Positions 25,881 through 35,978 of a stretch of 64,000 nt of DNA are shown in pieces (the first letter of the stretch is position 1; each line of letters starts with the position of its first letter). Source of the stretch: CAXQUZ01 sp942491145. GTDB taxonomy: Bacteria; Myxococcota_A; UBA796; UBA2385. The notes beneath the pieces are model-generated. The model was not told the DNA's origin. It saw only the letters and a list, made by a program, of their open reading frames with translations, and ran no database searches. The stretch lies in contig CALOBC010000008.1 of assembly GCA_942491145.1 (NCBI GenBank), positions 124,001 to 188,000 of the forward strand, written 5' to 3'. Position numbers and translations under genes: made by a program.

Positions 25881-27317
25881 ATGCGCATCTTTGTCACCGG
25901 CGCGACCGGCTTCATCGGACGGGCCCTGGTCCTGCGGCTGCTGCGGGATGGCCACGAGGTCCAGGCCTGGAGCCGAAGCCAAGCGAAGGCCCGGGCCGCA
26001 CTCGGTGCCGACGTCGATGTGGCTGGCGGTGATGATCTGGCGCTGGTGAGGGCCATCGACGGGTGCGATGCCGTGGTCCACCTCGCCGGCGAGCCGGTGT
26101 TGCCGGGCCGCTGGACCCGCACCCGCAAGGCCGCCTTGGTGCGCAGCCGCGTCGGCTTCACCCACCGGGTGGTCGCGGCCTGCCAGGCAGCGCGCCGTCC
26201 TCCCGCGGTGCTCGTGTGCGCCAGCGCGGTGGGCATCTACGGGGACGGCGGCGACACCGCGCTCACCGAACAGAGTCCCGCCGGCACGGGCTTTCTGGCC
26301 AACTTGTGCAAGCGCTGGGAGGAAGCTGCAGGCGCCGCCCACGACCAGCGCGTGGCGTCCGTCCGCATCGGCATCGTGCTCGGTCGCGGCGGCGGAGCCC
26401 TCGCGTCCATGCTGCCCTTGGCCAACGCCGGCTTGCTGGGACCGATGGGCTCGGGCCGCCAATATCTGCCGTGGATCCACATTGACGACTTGACCGAGGC
26501 GTTGATCAGCGGCCTCCAGGATCCCCGCTTTGAAGGCCCCATCAACCTGGTCGGCCCTGACCCTGTGCCCCAGGCGGAGTTCGCCCGGGCCATCGGTCGG
26601 GCCCTTGGACGCCCCGCGTTTGCCCCCGCCCCGGCCTTCGCCATTCGGGCGATGCTCGGTGAAGCATCCATGGCCCTGCTGGAGGGGCAGCGGGCCTATC
26701 CGGAGCGGCTGCGCGAGCTCGGCTTCGAGTTTCGCTTCGCCAGCCTTGATGCTGCACTGGCCGACATTGTCGACGATGACGATGCCGCGAACGTGCGCCC
26801 TTTTGACGGCATGCTCCAGGACGCCGCCGGGCTGGACTACCTGCGCGAGAACCCGCCCACCCACGAGCTCACGGCTCAGATCCGGGTGCCCGTGCCCATC
26901 TCCGAGGCCTGGCGCTTCTTCTCGAACCCCGACAACATCGGCCCGCTGTCTCCGCCCGACTATGCGATGGAGCTCGACAAGGACGTGCTGCTGGCCGAAG
27001 GCGCACGCTTCACCCATGGCATGAGCCTGGGCCCTGTGCCGCTCAAGTGGCACGGTCGCTTTGTGGCCGTCGCCCCGGGGGAGCGGTTTGTGGACGTCCA
27101 AGACGGCGGCCCCTGGCGCACCTTCTGGCATGAGCACCGCTTCGAGGCCGACGGCCCGGACCACACCATCCTCCACGACCGTGTGCTGCTGCGGGCACCG
27201 GCCGGTCTGATCGGCCGCATCGCCATGCCATTGGCGCTGATTCCTCGACTCTGCACACTGTTTGCATATAGAAGGCAGGCAATCGCCGCTCGCTTCGGGC
27301 CGGCGCGCCAACAGTAG
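25881..27317 (+). CDS. TIGR01777-family epimerase fused to SRPBCC domain
   Basis: A 478-residue protein. Residues 1-300 are an extended short-chain dehydrogenase of the YfcH/SulA-like TIGR01777 family: NAD(P)-binding GATGFIG (residues 7-13), VVHLAGEPVLPGRWT, SAVGIYG, GIVLGRGGGAL and the signature LPWIHIDDLTEAL. Residues ~325-470 form a START/SRPBCC domain (ELTAQIRVPVPISEAWRFFSNPDNIGPLSPPDYAM... FWHEHRFEADGPDHTILHD), which binds hydrophobic ligands. This fused form is known but its reaction is not. The start at 25881 has GGGA upstream. It precedes the photolyase gene by 38 bp and shares a sequence motif with it. Confidence 0.9.
   Translation: MRIFVTGATGFIGRALVLRLLRDGHEVQAWSRSQAKARAALGADVDVAGGDDLALVRAIDGCDAVVHLAGEPVLPGRWTRTRKAALVRSRVGFTHRVVAACQAARRPPAVLVCASAVGIYGDGGDTALTEQSPAGTGFLANLCKRWEEAAGAAHDQRVASVRIGIVLGRGGGALASMLPLANAGLLGPMGSGRQYLPWIHIDDLTEALISGLQDPRFEGPINLVGPDPVPQAEFARAIGRALGRPAFAPAPAFAIRAMLGEASMALLEGQRAYPERLRELGFEFRFASLDAALADIVDDDDAANVRPFDGMLQDAAGLDYLRENPPTHELTAQIRVPVPISEAWRFFSNPDNIGPLSPPDYAMELDKDVLLAEGARFTHGMSLGPVPLKWHGRFVAVAPGERFVDVQDGGPWRTFWHEHRFEADGPDHTILHDRVLLRAPAGLIGRIAMPLALIPRLCTLFAYRRQAIAARFGPARQQ
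27264..27272 (+). promoter_or_regulatory. TGCATATAG element before photolyase gene
   Basis: A second copy of the TGCATATAG seen at 25833 lies inside the 3' end of the epimerase gene, 84 bp before the photolyase start. It may be a promoter or operator element, or chance. Confidence 0.2.
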
Positions 27318-27355
27318 GGCGCCCGGCGTCGGGGCCCCCACCGCCGGAGCTTTGC

Positions 27356-28828
27356 TTGGCCCCCGTCCCCCCGTCCCGCATCCAAGCCGCCAACACCGCC
27401 GTCGCCCCCCCCGACGGTCACCTCATCGTGTACTGGATGACCGCGCAGCGGCGGCTTCAGCACAACCCGGCGCTTCAGCACGCCGTGGCCCTCGCTCGCG
27501 ACAATGACCTGCCACTCGTCATTGTCGAGGCGGTCCGCTGCGACTACCCCTTTGCCAGCCACCGCTTCCATGCCTTCATTCTTCAAGGCATGGCCGACAA
27601 CCGTGAGCGGGCAGCCGGCCGAGGCGCCTTCCTCCACACGGTGGTCGAGACGGCGCCTGGCGACACCCGGGGGCTGCTTGCGGCATGGGCTCGCCTCGCC
27701 CACACCGTCGTGGCCGACGCCCATCCCGGCTTCTTCTTCCCGAAGATGCTCGCCGCCGCGGCCGCCCAGCTCAGGTGCCCGCTGATCGCCGTGGACGGCA
27801 TCGGGCTGCTGCCGCTCCAGGCCAGCCCCAAGCCCTTCGCCCGTGCCCACGACTTCCGCCGTCACCTCCAGAAGACCCTGCCGGAGCACCTGGAGTGGCA
27901 GCCCCTCGCCGACCCCCTGGCCGGCCCCCCCTTGGCGGAGCTGCCCGAGAACGACAACGTCAAGGCCATCTTGGACCGATGGCCCCAAGCCAGTGATGCC
28001 GTGCTGGCGGCGACGCCCGCGGCCTTGCAGCGCCTGCCCATCGACGCCAGCGTGCCCGTGGCCCCGGTCCAGGGCGGCTCAACCGCTGCCATTGCGCAGT
28101 GGCAAGCATTTCTCGACCGGCACCTTGCTCACTACGGCAGCGACCGGAACCACCCCGATGCGTCCGGCGCGTCCGGCCTGAGCCCGTGGCTGCACTTTGG
28201 CCACATCAGCCCTTTTCGCCTGCTGGCCGACATTGCCGACCGGGAGGGATGGAGCCCGGACCAGTGTGCCGACAAGGCAACCGCCAAGCGGGAGGGCTGG
28301 TGGGGGCTGTCACCGGGCGCGGAAGCCTTTCTGGACGAGCTGATCACTTGGCGGGAGCTGGGCCACCACTATGCCCACCACGTCGAGGATCCCACGGTCT
28401 GGGAGAGCTTGCCAGCGTGGGCCCGGACCACCTTGGAGGCCCATGCCCACGACACCCGAGATTGGCACTACACGCGAGAACAGCTCGCGGGGGCGCTGAC
28501 CCATGACCGCGTCTGGAATGCCGCCCAGCGGGAGCTTGTCGAGACCGGGCGCATGCACAACTACCTGCGGATGCTGTGGGGCAAGCGGATCTTGGAGTGG
28601 TCGGCACATCCGAGAGACGCGATGGATACAATGTTCTGGCTAAACGACCGCTATGCGCTGGATGGGCGTGACCCAAACACCGCGTCCGGCGTGGGCTGGG
28701 TGCTGGGCCGCTTCGATCGGGCGTGGGGACCAGTCCGGCCCATCTTCGGCAAGATCCGGTACATGTCGAGCGAGAACACCGTCCGAAAGCTCAAGATGAA
28801 GCAATACCTCGCACGATGGGGCGGCTGA
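27356..28828 (+). CDS. phrB: Class II CPD photolyase
   Basis: A 490-residue flavoprotein of the class II photolyase branch, which uses blue light and FADH to split cyclobutane pyrimidine dimers. The N-terminal alpha/beta antenna part has YWMTAQRRLQHNPALQHAVALA. The C-terminal FAD domain shows SGLSPWLHFGHISPFR, FLDELITWRELGHHYAHH, MHNYLRMLWGKRILEWS and DGRDPNTASGVGWVLGRFDRAWGPVRPIFGKIRYMS, which are typical of class II. Length and motifs are complete. The start is a TTG at 27356, supported by GGAG six bases upstream; no ATG or GTG fits better. It follows the epimerase gene and precedes dinB, consistent with a DNA-repair set. Confidence 0.9.
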   Translation: MAPVPPSRIQAANTAVAPPDGHLIVYWMTAQRRLQHNPALQHAVALARDNDLPLVIVEAVRCDYPFASHRFHAFILQGMADNRERAAGRGAFLHTVVETAPGDTRGLLAAWARLAHTVVADAHPGFFFPKMLAAAAAQLRCPLIAVDGIGLLPLQASPKPFARAHDFRRHLQKTLPEHLEWQPLADPLAGPPLAELPENDNVKAILDRWPQASDAVLAATPAALQRLPIDASVPVAPVQGGSTAAIAQWQAFLDRHLAHYGSDRNHPDASGASGLSPWLHFGHISPFRLLADIADREGWSPDQCADKATAKREGWWGLSPGAEAFLDELITWRELGHHYAHHVEDPTVWESLPAWARTTLEAHAHDTRDWHYTREQLAGALTHDRVWNAAQRELVETGRMHNYLRMLWGKRILEWSAHPRDAMDTMFWLNDRYALDGRDPNTASGVGWVLGRFDRAWGPVRPIFGKIRYMSSENTVRKLKMKQYLARWGG

Positions 28829-28881
28829 AGCGGCCGCACCCACTCTGGGCATTCCTGCGACACTCGGGAAGAAACCACTGG

Positions 28882-28914
28882 ACAGGTGTTCGGGTCCCCA
28901 TGCTATACACCTGT
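28882..28914. repeat. Inverted repeat spanning dinB operator
   Basis: ACAGGTGT (28882-28889) and ACACCTGT (28907-28914) are perfect inverted copies with 17 bases between. The right arm is part of the LexA-type box, so the left arm may be a second half site. Confidence 0.4.
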
Positions 28915-28919
28915 TCAGC
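28903..28919 (+). promoter_or_regulatory. LexA-type SOS box, Myxococcus pattern
   Basis: CTATACACCTGTTCAGC matches every position of the M. xanthus LexA motif CTRHAMRYBYGTTCAGS as I remember it. It ends at the base before the dinB ATG, where LexA would block transcription or initiation. DNA damage should therefore induce dinB. Confidence 0.7.
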
Positions 28920-30032
28920 ATGACCCTCCACCTTGCCGAGCCCCCGCTCCCCCGGCGCATCCTCCACGTCGACATGGATGCGTTCTACGCGTCGGTGCAT
29001 CAACGGGACGACCCCGGGCTGCGCGGGCGACCGGTGATTGTGGGCGGTCCCCCCAAGAGCCGGGGGGTGGTCTGCGCCGCCAGCTACGAGGCCCGCAAGT
29101 TCGGCATCCACTCGGCGATGCCCAGCGCGGTGGCCGGGCGGCTGTGTCCCCATGGCGTCTTCATCACCCCAGAATTCTCCCGCTACAAGGCGGCGTCCAA
29201 GCAGATCTTCGCCATCTTTCGCGAGATGAGCGACGACGTCGAAGGGCTCAGTCTGGACGAGGCCTTCATCGACGTCTCCCACAACAAGCTGGGGTTTGAG
29301 ACCGGCCGTGAAGCCGCCACCCACATCCGCGCCCGCATCGCCGCCGAAGTGGGGCTGACGGCATCGGCCGGGGTCGCTCCCAACAAGCTCGTGGCCAAGA
29401 TCGCCAGTGACTACCGCAAGCCGGATGGCCTCACGGTGGTGCCCCCGGCCCGGGTGCTCGAGTTCCTGCATCCCTTGCCCGTGCGCCGGTTGTGGGGTGT
29501 CGGTCCCCGCACTGCGGCGCGCCTCGAAGAACACGGGCTCCACAAAGTCGGCGACGTGGCCACGTGTTCCCGGACGGCCCTCGAGTCCGCGTTCGGGCGC
29601 CTCGGTGGGATGCTGTGGCGGATGTCCCAAGGCATCGACGAGCGCGAGGTGGGCGGACGGGGACGGCGTCGCTCCCACAGCGCCGAGCGGACGTTTGCCG
29701 AAGACATCGTGGACATCAACATCCTCGAGTCCCAGATGGCCCGCCATGTCCAGCGGGTGTGTGGGCACCTTCGCGCCTCGGCCACCCCCGGCCGCACGGT
29801 GGTTCTCAAGCTCCGATACAGCAATTTCGACACCTGCACCCGCTCGTTGACCCTGCCTGCCCCGACGCTAGATCCCGGCGCGGTGCTGCGGGCGGCCCAG
29901 ACGCTGCTCGACCGCACCCAAGCCGGCGTGCGACCGGTCCGGCTGTTGGGGCTCGGCATGTCTGGCCTCGTGTCCGAAGGTGAGCTACCAATGCAGCTTC
30001 AGCTCCCATTTGCCGCCGCCCGAGCAAGCTGA
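28920..30032 (+). CDS. dinB: DNA polymerase IV (Y family)
   Basis: A 370-residue translesion polymerase. The palm has the metal-binding HVDMDAFYASV (D18, D20) and LSLDEAFIDVS (D113, E114). The steric gate region PHGVFITPEFSRYK, the helix-hairpin-helix part RLWGVGPRTAARLEEHGL and a little-finger domain (SHSAERTFAEDI) follow. Near the C-terminus MQLQLPF is a good beta-clamp-binding motif (QLxLPF). All features of an active Pol IV are present. A LexA-type box abuts the ATG, so SOS control is likely, and it follows the photolyase gene by 91 bp. Confidence 0.95.
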   Translation: MTLHLAEPPLPRRILHVDMDAFYASVHQRDDPGLRGRPVIVGGPPKSRGVVCAASYEARKFGIHSAMPSAVAGRLCPHGVFITPEFSRYKAASKQIFAIFREMSDDVEGLSLDEAFIDVSHNKLGFETGREAATHIRARIAAEVGLTASAGVAPNKLVAKIASDYRKPDGLTVVPPARVLEFLHPLPVRRLWGVGPRTAARLEEHGLHKVGDVATCSRTALESAFGRLGGMLWRMSQGIDEREVGGRGRRRSHSAERTFAEDIVDINILESQMARHVQRVCGHLRASATPGRTVVLKLRYSNFDTCTRSLTLPAPTLDPGAVLRAAQTLLDRTQAGVRPVRLLGLGMSGLVSEGELPMQLQLPFAAARAS

Positions 30033-30067
30033 CGGGGGCCACAAGCTGAGCCGAGCCTATGGGCATC

Positions 30068-30100
30068 GCCGGCGGGGGGACCGTCCGTCATGCCGCCGGC
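30068..30100. repeat. Inverted repeat between dinB and Rieske gene
   Basis: GCCGGCGG (30068-30075) and CCGCCGGC (30093-30100) are perfect 8-bp inverted copies with a 17-base centre. It could act as a transcription stop for dinB, although there is no T-run. Confidence 0.35.
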
Positions 30101-30135
30101 GGTAGGCTCCGGCGATCCCACACCCGGAGCATGCC

Positions 30136-30636
30136 GTGTCGACCCAACCTGATCCAACCCGACGGGTGATGCTCCAGCGGTGCGGGCTCGGTTGCCTCGG
30201 CGTGGTGATCGGGTGCACGACCGCGCCACCCGGGGCCAAGCTGGACTCCGCGGCCCCCAACGGCGGGTCCGCCGGGTCCGACTCCGCGGTTCCCGAAGAC
30301 ATCGATCCCTGCGCGGTGGTCGCCTCCCCCGCAGACCCGGGATGGGTCGCGGTGCCCGTTGATCCCCTGCCCGCGACCGGCGAGGGTGTGGCCATCGAGA
30401 TTGAGGGCACGGCGGTCATTCTCGCACGTCCTCACGAGGACTGCACCGTGGTGGTCAGCCGCATCTGCACCCACCAAGGCTGCGATGTGGCCTTCGTCGA
30501 GGGCCGGTTTGTCTGCCCCTGCCACGGCGCTGCGTTTCGAATCGACGGATCCGTGCTCTCTGGCCCCACATCCGTGCCCCTCGTGAGCTACCCCGCCCAG
30601 CTCGTGGATGGCGTGGTGTGGGTGCAGATGGGGTGA
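30136..30636 (+). CDS. Stand-alone Rieske 2Fe-2S lipoprotein
   Basis: A 166-residue protein. The N-terminus has an RR pair followed by a hydrophobic stretch and a lipobox (TRRVMLQRCGLGCLGVVIGC), suggesting export, perhaps by Tat, and lipid anchoring. The Rieske domain has CTHQGC (C111, H113, C116) and CPCHGAAF (C127, C129, H130). It thus keeps all four cluster ligands and the two extra cysteines that form the disulfide of bc1/b6f-type high-potential Rieske proteins. No cytochrome b gene lies next to it, so it probably passes electrons in another chain. The GTG at 30136 has GGAG seven bases upstream; an ATG at 30131 is out of frame. Confidence 0.9.
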   Translation: MSTQPDPTRRVMLQRCGLGCLGVVIGCTTAPPGAKLDSAAPNGGSAGSDSAVPEDIDPCAVVASPADPGWVAVPVDPLPATGEGVAIEIEGTAVILARPHEDCTVVVSRICTHQGCDVAFVEGRFVCPCHGAAFRIDGSVLSGPTSVPLVSYPAQLVDGVVWVQMG

Positions 30637-30665
30637 TCGGCCCCCTGCCCCTGGGCCTCCTCCCT

Positions 30666-30686
30666 GACAATTTCTGCACGATTGTC
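30666..30686. promoter_or_regulatory. Inverted repeat GACAAT-N9-ATTGTC, possible operator
   Basis: GACAAT (30666-30671) and ATTGTC (30681-30686) form a perfect dyad about 60 bp upstream of the lipoprotein gene at 30747 and 30 bp after the Rieske stop. The size and spacing fit a dimeric repressor site; no regulator is known. Confidence 0.3.
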
Positions 30687-30746
30687 TGCAAGCCCTCAGG
30701 CTGGGTCGACTGGGTTCCGTTTCCAAACACAGGAAAGGGAGTCACC

Positions 30747-31421
30747 ATGCGGCAGTCAGACCCAATGTTCGGAAGCCTCAGCCCACGCGGGACCACCGCC
30801 CACACGGCACTTCCCTGGCGCCTTCGGGCACTGGCGGTTGTCGCGTTCGCGGGCGCCTGCTCCACCGAGCCCGCCCCCGTCGTGGAACAAGACCAGGCAG
30901 GCCTCCAGGCTGGCTTCTTTGACGGCCGCGGCTTTGACGGCCAGCCCGACGTGCCCGAGCTGAAGGGCCCCCCCCGGGGGACCAACTGGGCGGGATCCGA
31001 TGGGGAGCTCGACGCACCCGACATCCCGGCCACGCCCGCGATTCATGCGGGCAGCTACGACCAGACGATCCTGAGCGTCTCCGAGATCCACGCTGAGCGG
31101 TCCGACCTGCATGCAGGCGAGCACAAGACCGTCGACATCACCGCCGATGGCGATGCGTACTACCTCTATGACGTCGCGATGATGACCTTTGTGGGGCCGA
31201 ACGTGAACGGCGTCGGCTACGAGACCACCAGCGATCCCGACTACGACTGCCAGACCGAGTGGGCGGTGGCCGTGTTCGGAACCGTCGATGGTGCGGGGGT
31301 TCTCGTGCTCGACGTCGACGAGCTGATCGAGGTGTCCGGCACCGAGTGCGAAGACGCCATCGCCGGCCCGGCACGGTTGGAGACCAACCACTTCACTGTG
31401 CGGCTGACGCCCCTCGACTGA
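30747..31421 (+). CDS. Lipoprotein of unknown function
   Basis: A 224-residue protein with a long positively charged N-terminus (PWRLRALAVVAFAGAC), a lipobox Cys near residue 38 and an acidic mature part. The C-terminal ~125 residues, from about DQTILSVSEIHAERSDLHAGEHKTVDI, look like a beta-sandwich with one probable disulfide (CQTEW...TECEDA). No known family is recognised. AAAGGGAG six bases before the ATG at 30747 decides the start. A dyad-symmetric site lies upstream. It is convergent with the isocitrate dehydrogenase gene. Confidence 0.7.
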   Translation: MRQSDPMFGSLSPRGTTAHTALPWRLRALAVVAFAGACSTEPAPVVEQDQAGLQAGFFDGRGFDGQPDVPELKGPPRGTNWAGSDGELDAPDIPATPAIHAGSYDQTILSVSEIHAERSDLHAGEHKTVDITADGDAYYLYDVAMMTFVGPNVNGVGYETTSDPDYDCQTEWAVAVFGTVDGAGVLVLDVDELIEVSGTECEDAIAGPARLETNHFTVRLTPLD

Positions 31422-31499
31422 GTGCGCAAGGCGCCCATGGCAGGGCCACTCCGCGATGGCGAGTCCGTCACGAAGCAGGCCCCACGGCCCCCGCAGCGC

Positions 31500-33725
<2,226 letters not shown>

Positions 33726-33892
33726 GGTGGGCCTTCCTGGAGGTACGAGACGCTCGCGCGGCGCGGTGCTTGCCCGTGCGAGAGGGGCAGAATGGGGCGC
33801 GGCCTAACGCACCCGCCGCACTTTCGCGCGCCCAGTCCCACCCATCCCTGACCACCCGCGCTATTGCCGGCGACAAGAGCCTTGGAGTGTGT

Positions 33893-34588
33893 GTGCGCCG
33901 CCCGTCTCGCTCAGCCCCGCCGCCCCGCATCGACCCCGATCGGTGGGTCCCGCCCCCCGCGCCGGCCCCTCGCGCGAGTGGCGCGCAGCCCGGAGCACTT
34001 CATGGGTCCCGCATCTACGATCAGCCCGCCCACGCTGCGGTCGCCGCACGCGTGAGGGCCTTCTGCGCACCGGGCCCCCCGCTGGCGCTGGAGATTGGGG
34101 TGGACCGCGGGTACCGGCTGCTCTGCCATGCCCGTCGATGGCCGGCGTGGCGCTGGCTCGGTGTGGAGCTTCGGCGGACGTTGCCCAAAGCCGGCGAGGA
34201 CACCCCCGACAATGCCTTGCTGGTGCGGGCCGACGCCCGTGCACTGGTGCCAGCCCTCGTCCCACCGGGACGCCTCGCACGGGTCGACATCCTGTTCCCC
34301 AGCCCGAGCGACAACCCCCGCCACCTGCTGCTCACCCCGGACTTTGTCGAGACGCTGTGCACCGCGTTTGCCCCTGGCGGGGTGCTGCTGCTCCGCACAG
34401 ATCTGCCGGGTCTGGTGGACACGGTGGCCGACCTCTTTGCCCACTGGCAGGCCGTTCCCGAGCCCCTCAGCGGCCCCACCGAGAGCCGTCGAGAGCGGGT
34501 GTGTCGCCAGAGCGAGCGGCCGGTGTGGACCTGGTGCCTCTCCCCTCCCGATGTCGACAGCCCCCAGTCAGTGTCACCGCTGGACTAA
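33893..34588 (+). CDS. TrmB-like methyltransferase-fold protein
   Basis: A 231-residue protein with a Rossmann methyltransferase fold that resembles tRNA (guanine-N7) methyltransferase TrmB: LALEIGVDRGYRLLCHAR in the place of the SAM-binding LEIGxGxG, WLGVEL after the second strand, DILFPSPSDNPRHLLLTPDFVETL where TrmB has its FPDPWPKxRHxKRRL segment, and FAPGGVLLLRTD. The Gly-rich loop and the substrate loop both differ from active TrmB, so activity or substrate may have changed. The GTG at 33893 has GGAG five bases upstream. It is divergent from icd. Confidence 0.6.
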   Translation: MRRPSRSAPPPRIDPDRWVPPPAPAPRASGAQPGALHGSRIYDQPAHAAVAARVRAFCAPGPPLALEIGVDRGYRLLCHARRWPAWRWLGVELRRTLPKAGEDTPDNALLVRADARALVPALVPPGRLARVDILFPSPSDNPRHLLLTPDFVETLCTAFAPGGVLLLRTDLPGLVDTVADLFAHWQAVPEPLSGPTESRRERVCRQSERPVWTWCLSPPDVDSPQSVSPLD

Positions 34589-34613
34589 GGTTCGCGTCCA
34601 ACCCCGAGGGCTC

Positions 34614-35039
34614 ATGATGTTCCGAAACATTGGCGGTGTGATCGCTGGATTGGTGGTCGGCTCCATGGCCAACATGGCGCTCATCATCCTCAACACAAGC
34701 GTGTTGTTTCCGATGCCGCCCGGTGTCGACATGAACAACGCAGAACAGTTCTCCGCCTACCTTGCGGACTTGCCGGCTCTTGCGTTTGTTGTGGCCTTGC
34801 TGGCCCACCTCTCCCAAGCCGGCATCGGTGGCTGGGTGGCGGCCCGCATCGGCGCCACCCGTCCGGTGACGCTGGCCCTGATTGTCGGCTGTCTCACGGC
34901 CCTTGGCAGCGCCATCAACATGGCCAACCTCGGCGGTCCCCCGTGGATGTGGATCGACGTGCCACTGTGCGTGGCCCTCGGTTGGGGGGTCGGCACGCTG
35001 GAGCAACGTCGCCGGGACGGCCTGAGCCCGGCGGTCTGA
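34614..35039 (+). CDS. Small four-helix membrane protein, unknown
   Basis: A 141-residue protein with four predicted membrane helices (near residues 5-30, 53-72, 79-102 and 108-125) and a charged C-terminus. No family is recognised. It lies 25 bp after the TrmB-like gene and 159 bp before the MlaE-like genes, so its operon membership is uncertain. The start is one of two adjacent ATG codons at 34614 and 34617, with GAGGG just upstream. Confidence 0.65.
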   Translation: MMFRNIGGVIAGLVVGSMANMALIILNTSVLFPMPPGVDMNNAEQFSAYLADLPALAFVVALLAHLSQAGIGGWVAARIGATRPVTLALIVGCLTALGSAINMANLGGPPWMWIDVPLCVALGWGVGTLEQRRRDGLSPAV

Positions 35040-35198
35040 CAGTCGCCGACAACGACCTATACAAAGGCGTTCGCAGTAACCAGACCACCCGAATGGAGTG
35101 CCCGACAGTGGCGCAGACCACCCTGACGGGGGGCAAGTCTGCGTCGGTCTTGGCACCGTGCTGCGGGCGCAATTCGGCGGAGGGATTAGGCCCGGCCG

Positions 35199-35978
35199 GT
35201 GAGCACCGCCGAAGCCATCACCCAGCGCGCCACCACCTTCCTGGTGGGTGCGGGACGCTTCGGCCAGTTCTCGTGGGCACTGGCCACCCGCGCATTCTCA
35301 CGCCCGCTCTACCCCCGGGCGGCCATCCAATACGCCGGCATCACCGCTTGGCGTTGTCTGCTGCCGGTGCTGGCGGTCACGCTTCCATGCGGCATGGTCA
35401 TCGCGCTGCAAGGCATGGAGATCTTCAACCTCTACGGCGCCCAGCGCCTGCTCAGTTCCCTGGTCAGTGTGGCGGTCCTCCGTGAGCTGTCGCCCGTCAT
35501 GGCCTGTGTGCTGGTCGCGGCCCAGGGTGGGTCGAGCTGCGCAGCTGAGCTCGGGTCGATGCGCATCAAAGAAGAGATCGACGCCACAGAGGTCATGGGC
35601 GTCGACGCGCTGCGCTTCCATGTGCTGCCCCGGTTGATCGGCCTGACCATCGCATGCCCCATCCTCGGCACGTTCGGGGCGATTGCAGGGCTCGCTGGCG
35701 GCTACATCACCGCTGTGTTGCTCAAGGGCGAAGCCTCCGGGGTCTACCTGTCGAACCTCTGGGCCCTCACCCAACCTGCGGACTTGTGGGGGGGCATCTT
35801 CAAGACCCTCGTCTTTGGCTTCGCCATCGGTCTGGTCGCCACCCACCAGGGCTACACGGCGTCCGGCGGCGCTGCGGGCGTGGGGCGGGCCGTCAACGAG
35901 ACCGTCGTCCGCTCGGTCCTCGTCTTTGTGGTGCTGAACTACCTGCTCACCAGCGCCTTGTTCTCCGGTGGCGCATGA
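35199..35978 (+). CDS. mlaE: MlaE-type lipid transporter permease (first copy)
   Basis: A 259-residue permease of the MlaE/YrbE family, the membrane part of MCE-type ABC transporters that move phospholipids between inner and outer membranes. Seen are the conserved MVIALQGMEIFNLYGA, LVSVAVLRELSPVMACVLVAAQGGSSCAAELGSMRIKEEIDATEVMGVD, GLVATHQGYTASGGAAGVGRAVNETVVRSVLVFVVLNYLLT. These match family-wide motifs (RELxPV, GxxxAAELGxMxxxEQIDA). The GTG at 35199 starts the usual length. It overlaps the next permease gene by 4 bp, so both are made in step. Confidence 0.93.
   Translation: MSTAEAITQRATTFLVGAGRFGQFSWALATRAFSRPLYPRAAIQYAGITAWRCLLPVLAVTLPCGMVIALQGMEIFNLYGAQRLLSSLVSVAVLRELSPVMACVLVAAQGGSSCAAELGSMRIKEEIDATEVMGVDALRFHVLPRLIGLTIACPILGTFGAIAGLAGGYITAVLLKGEASGVYLSNLWALTQPADLWGGIFKTLVFGFAIGLVATHQGYTASGGAAGVGRAVNETVVRSVLVFVVLNYLLTSALFSGGA

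Noticed and set aside
35040..35198. Gap before the MlaE genes considered for a tRNA or small RNA
   Set aside because: No TTCRA-type T-loop or cloverleaf pairing could be found; it is probably a promoter/leader region.
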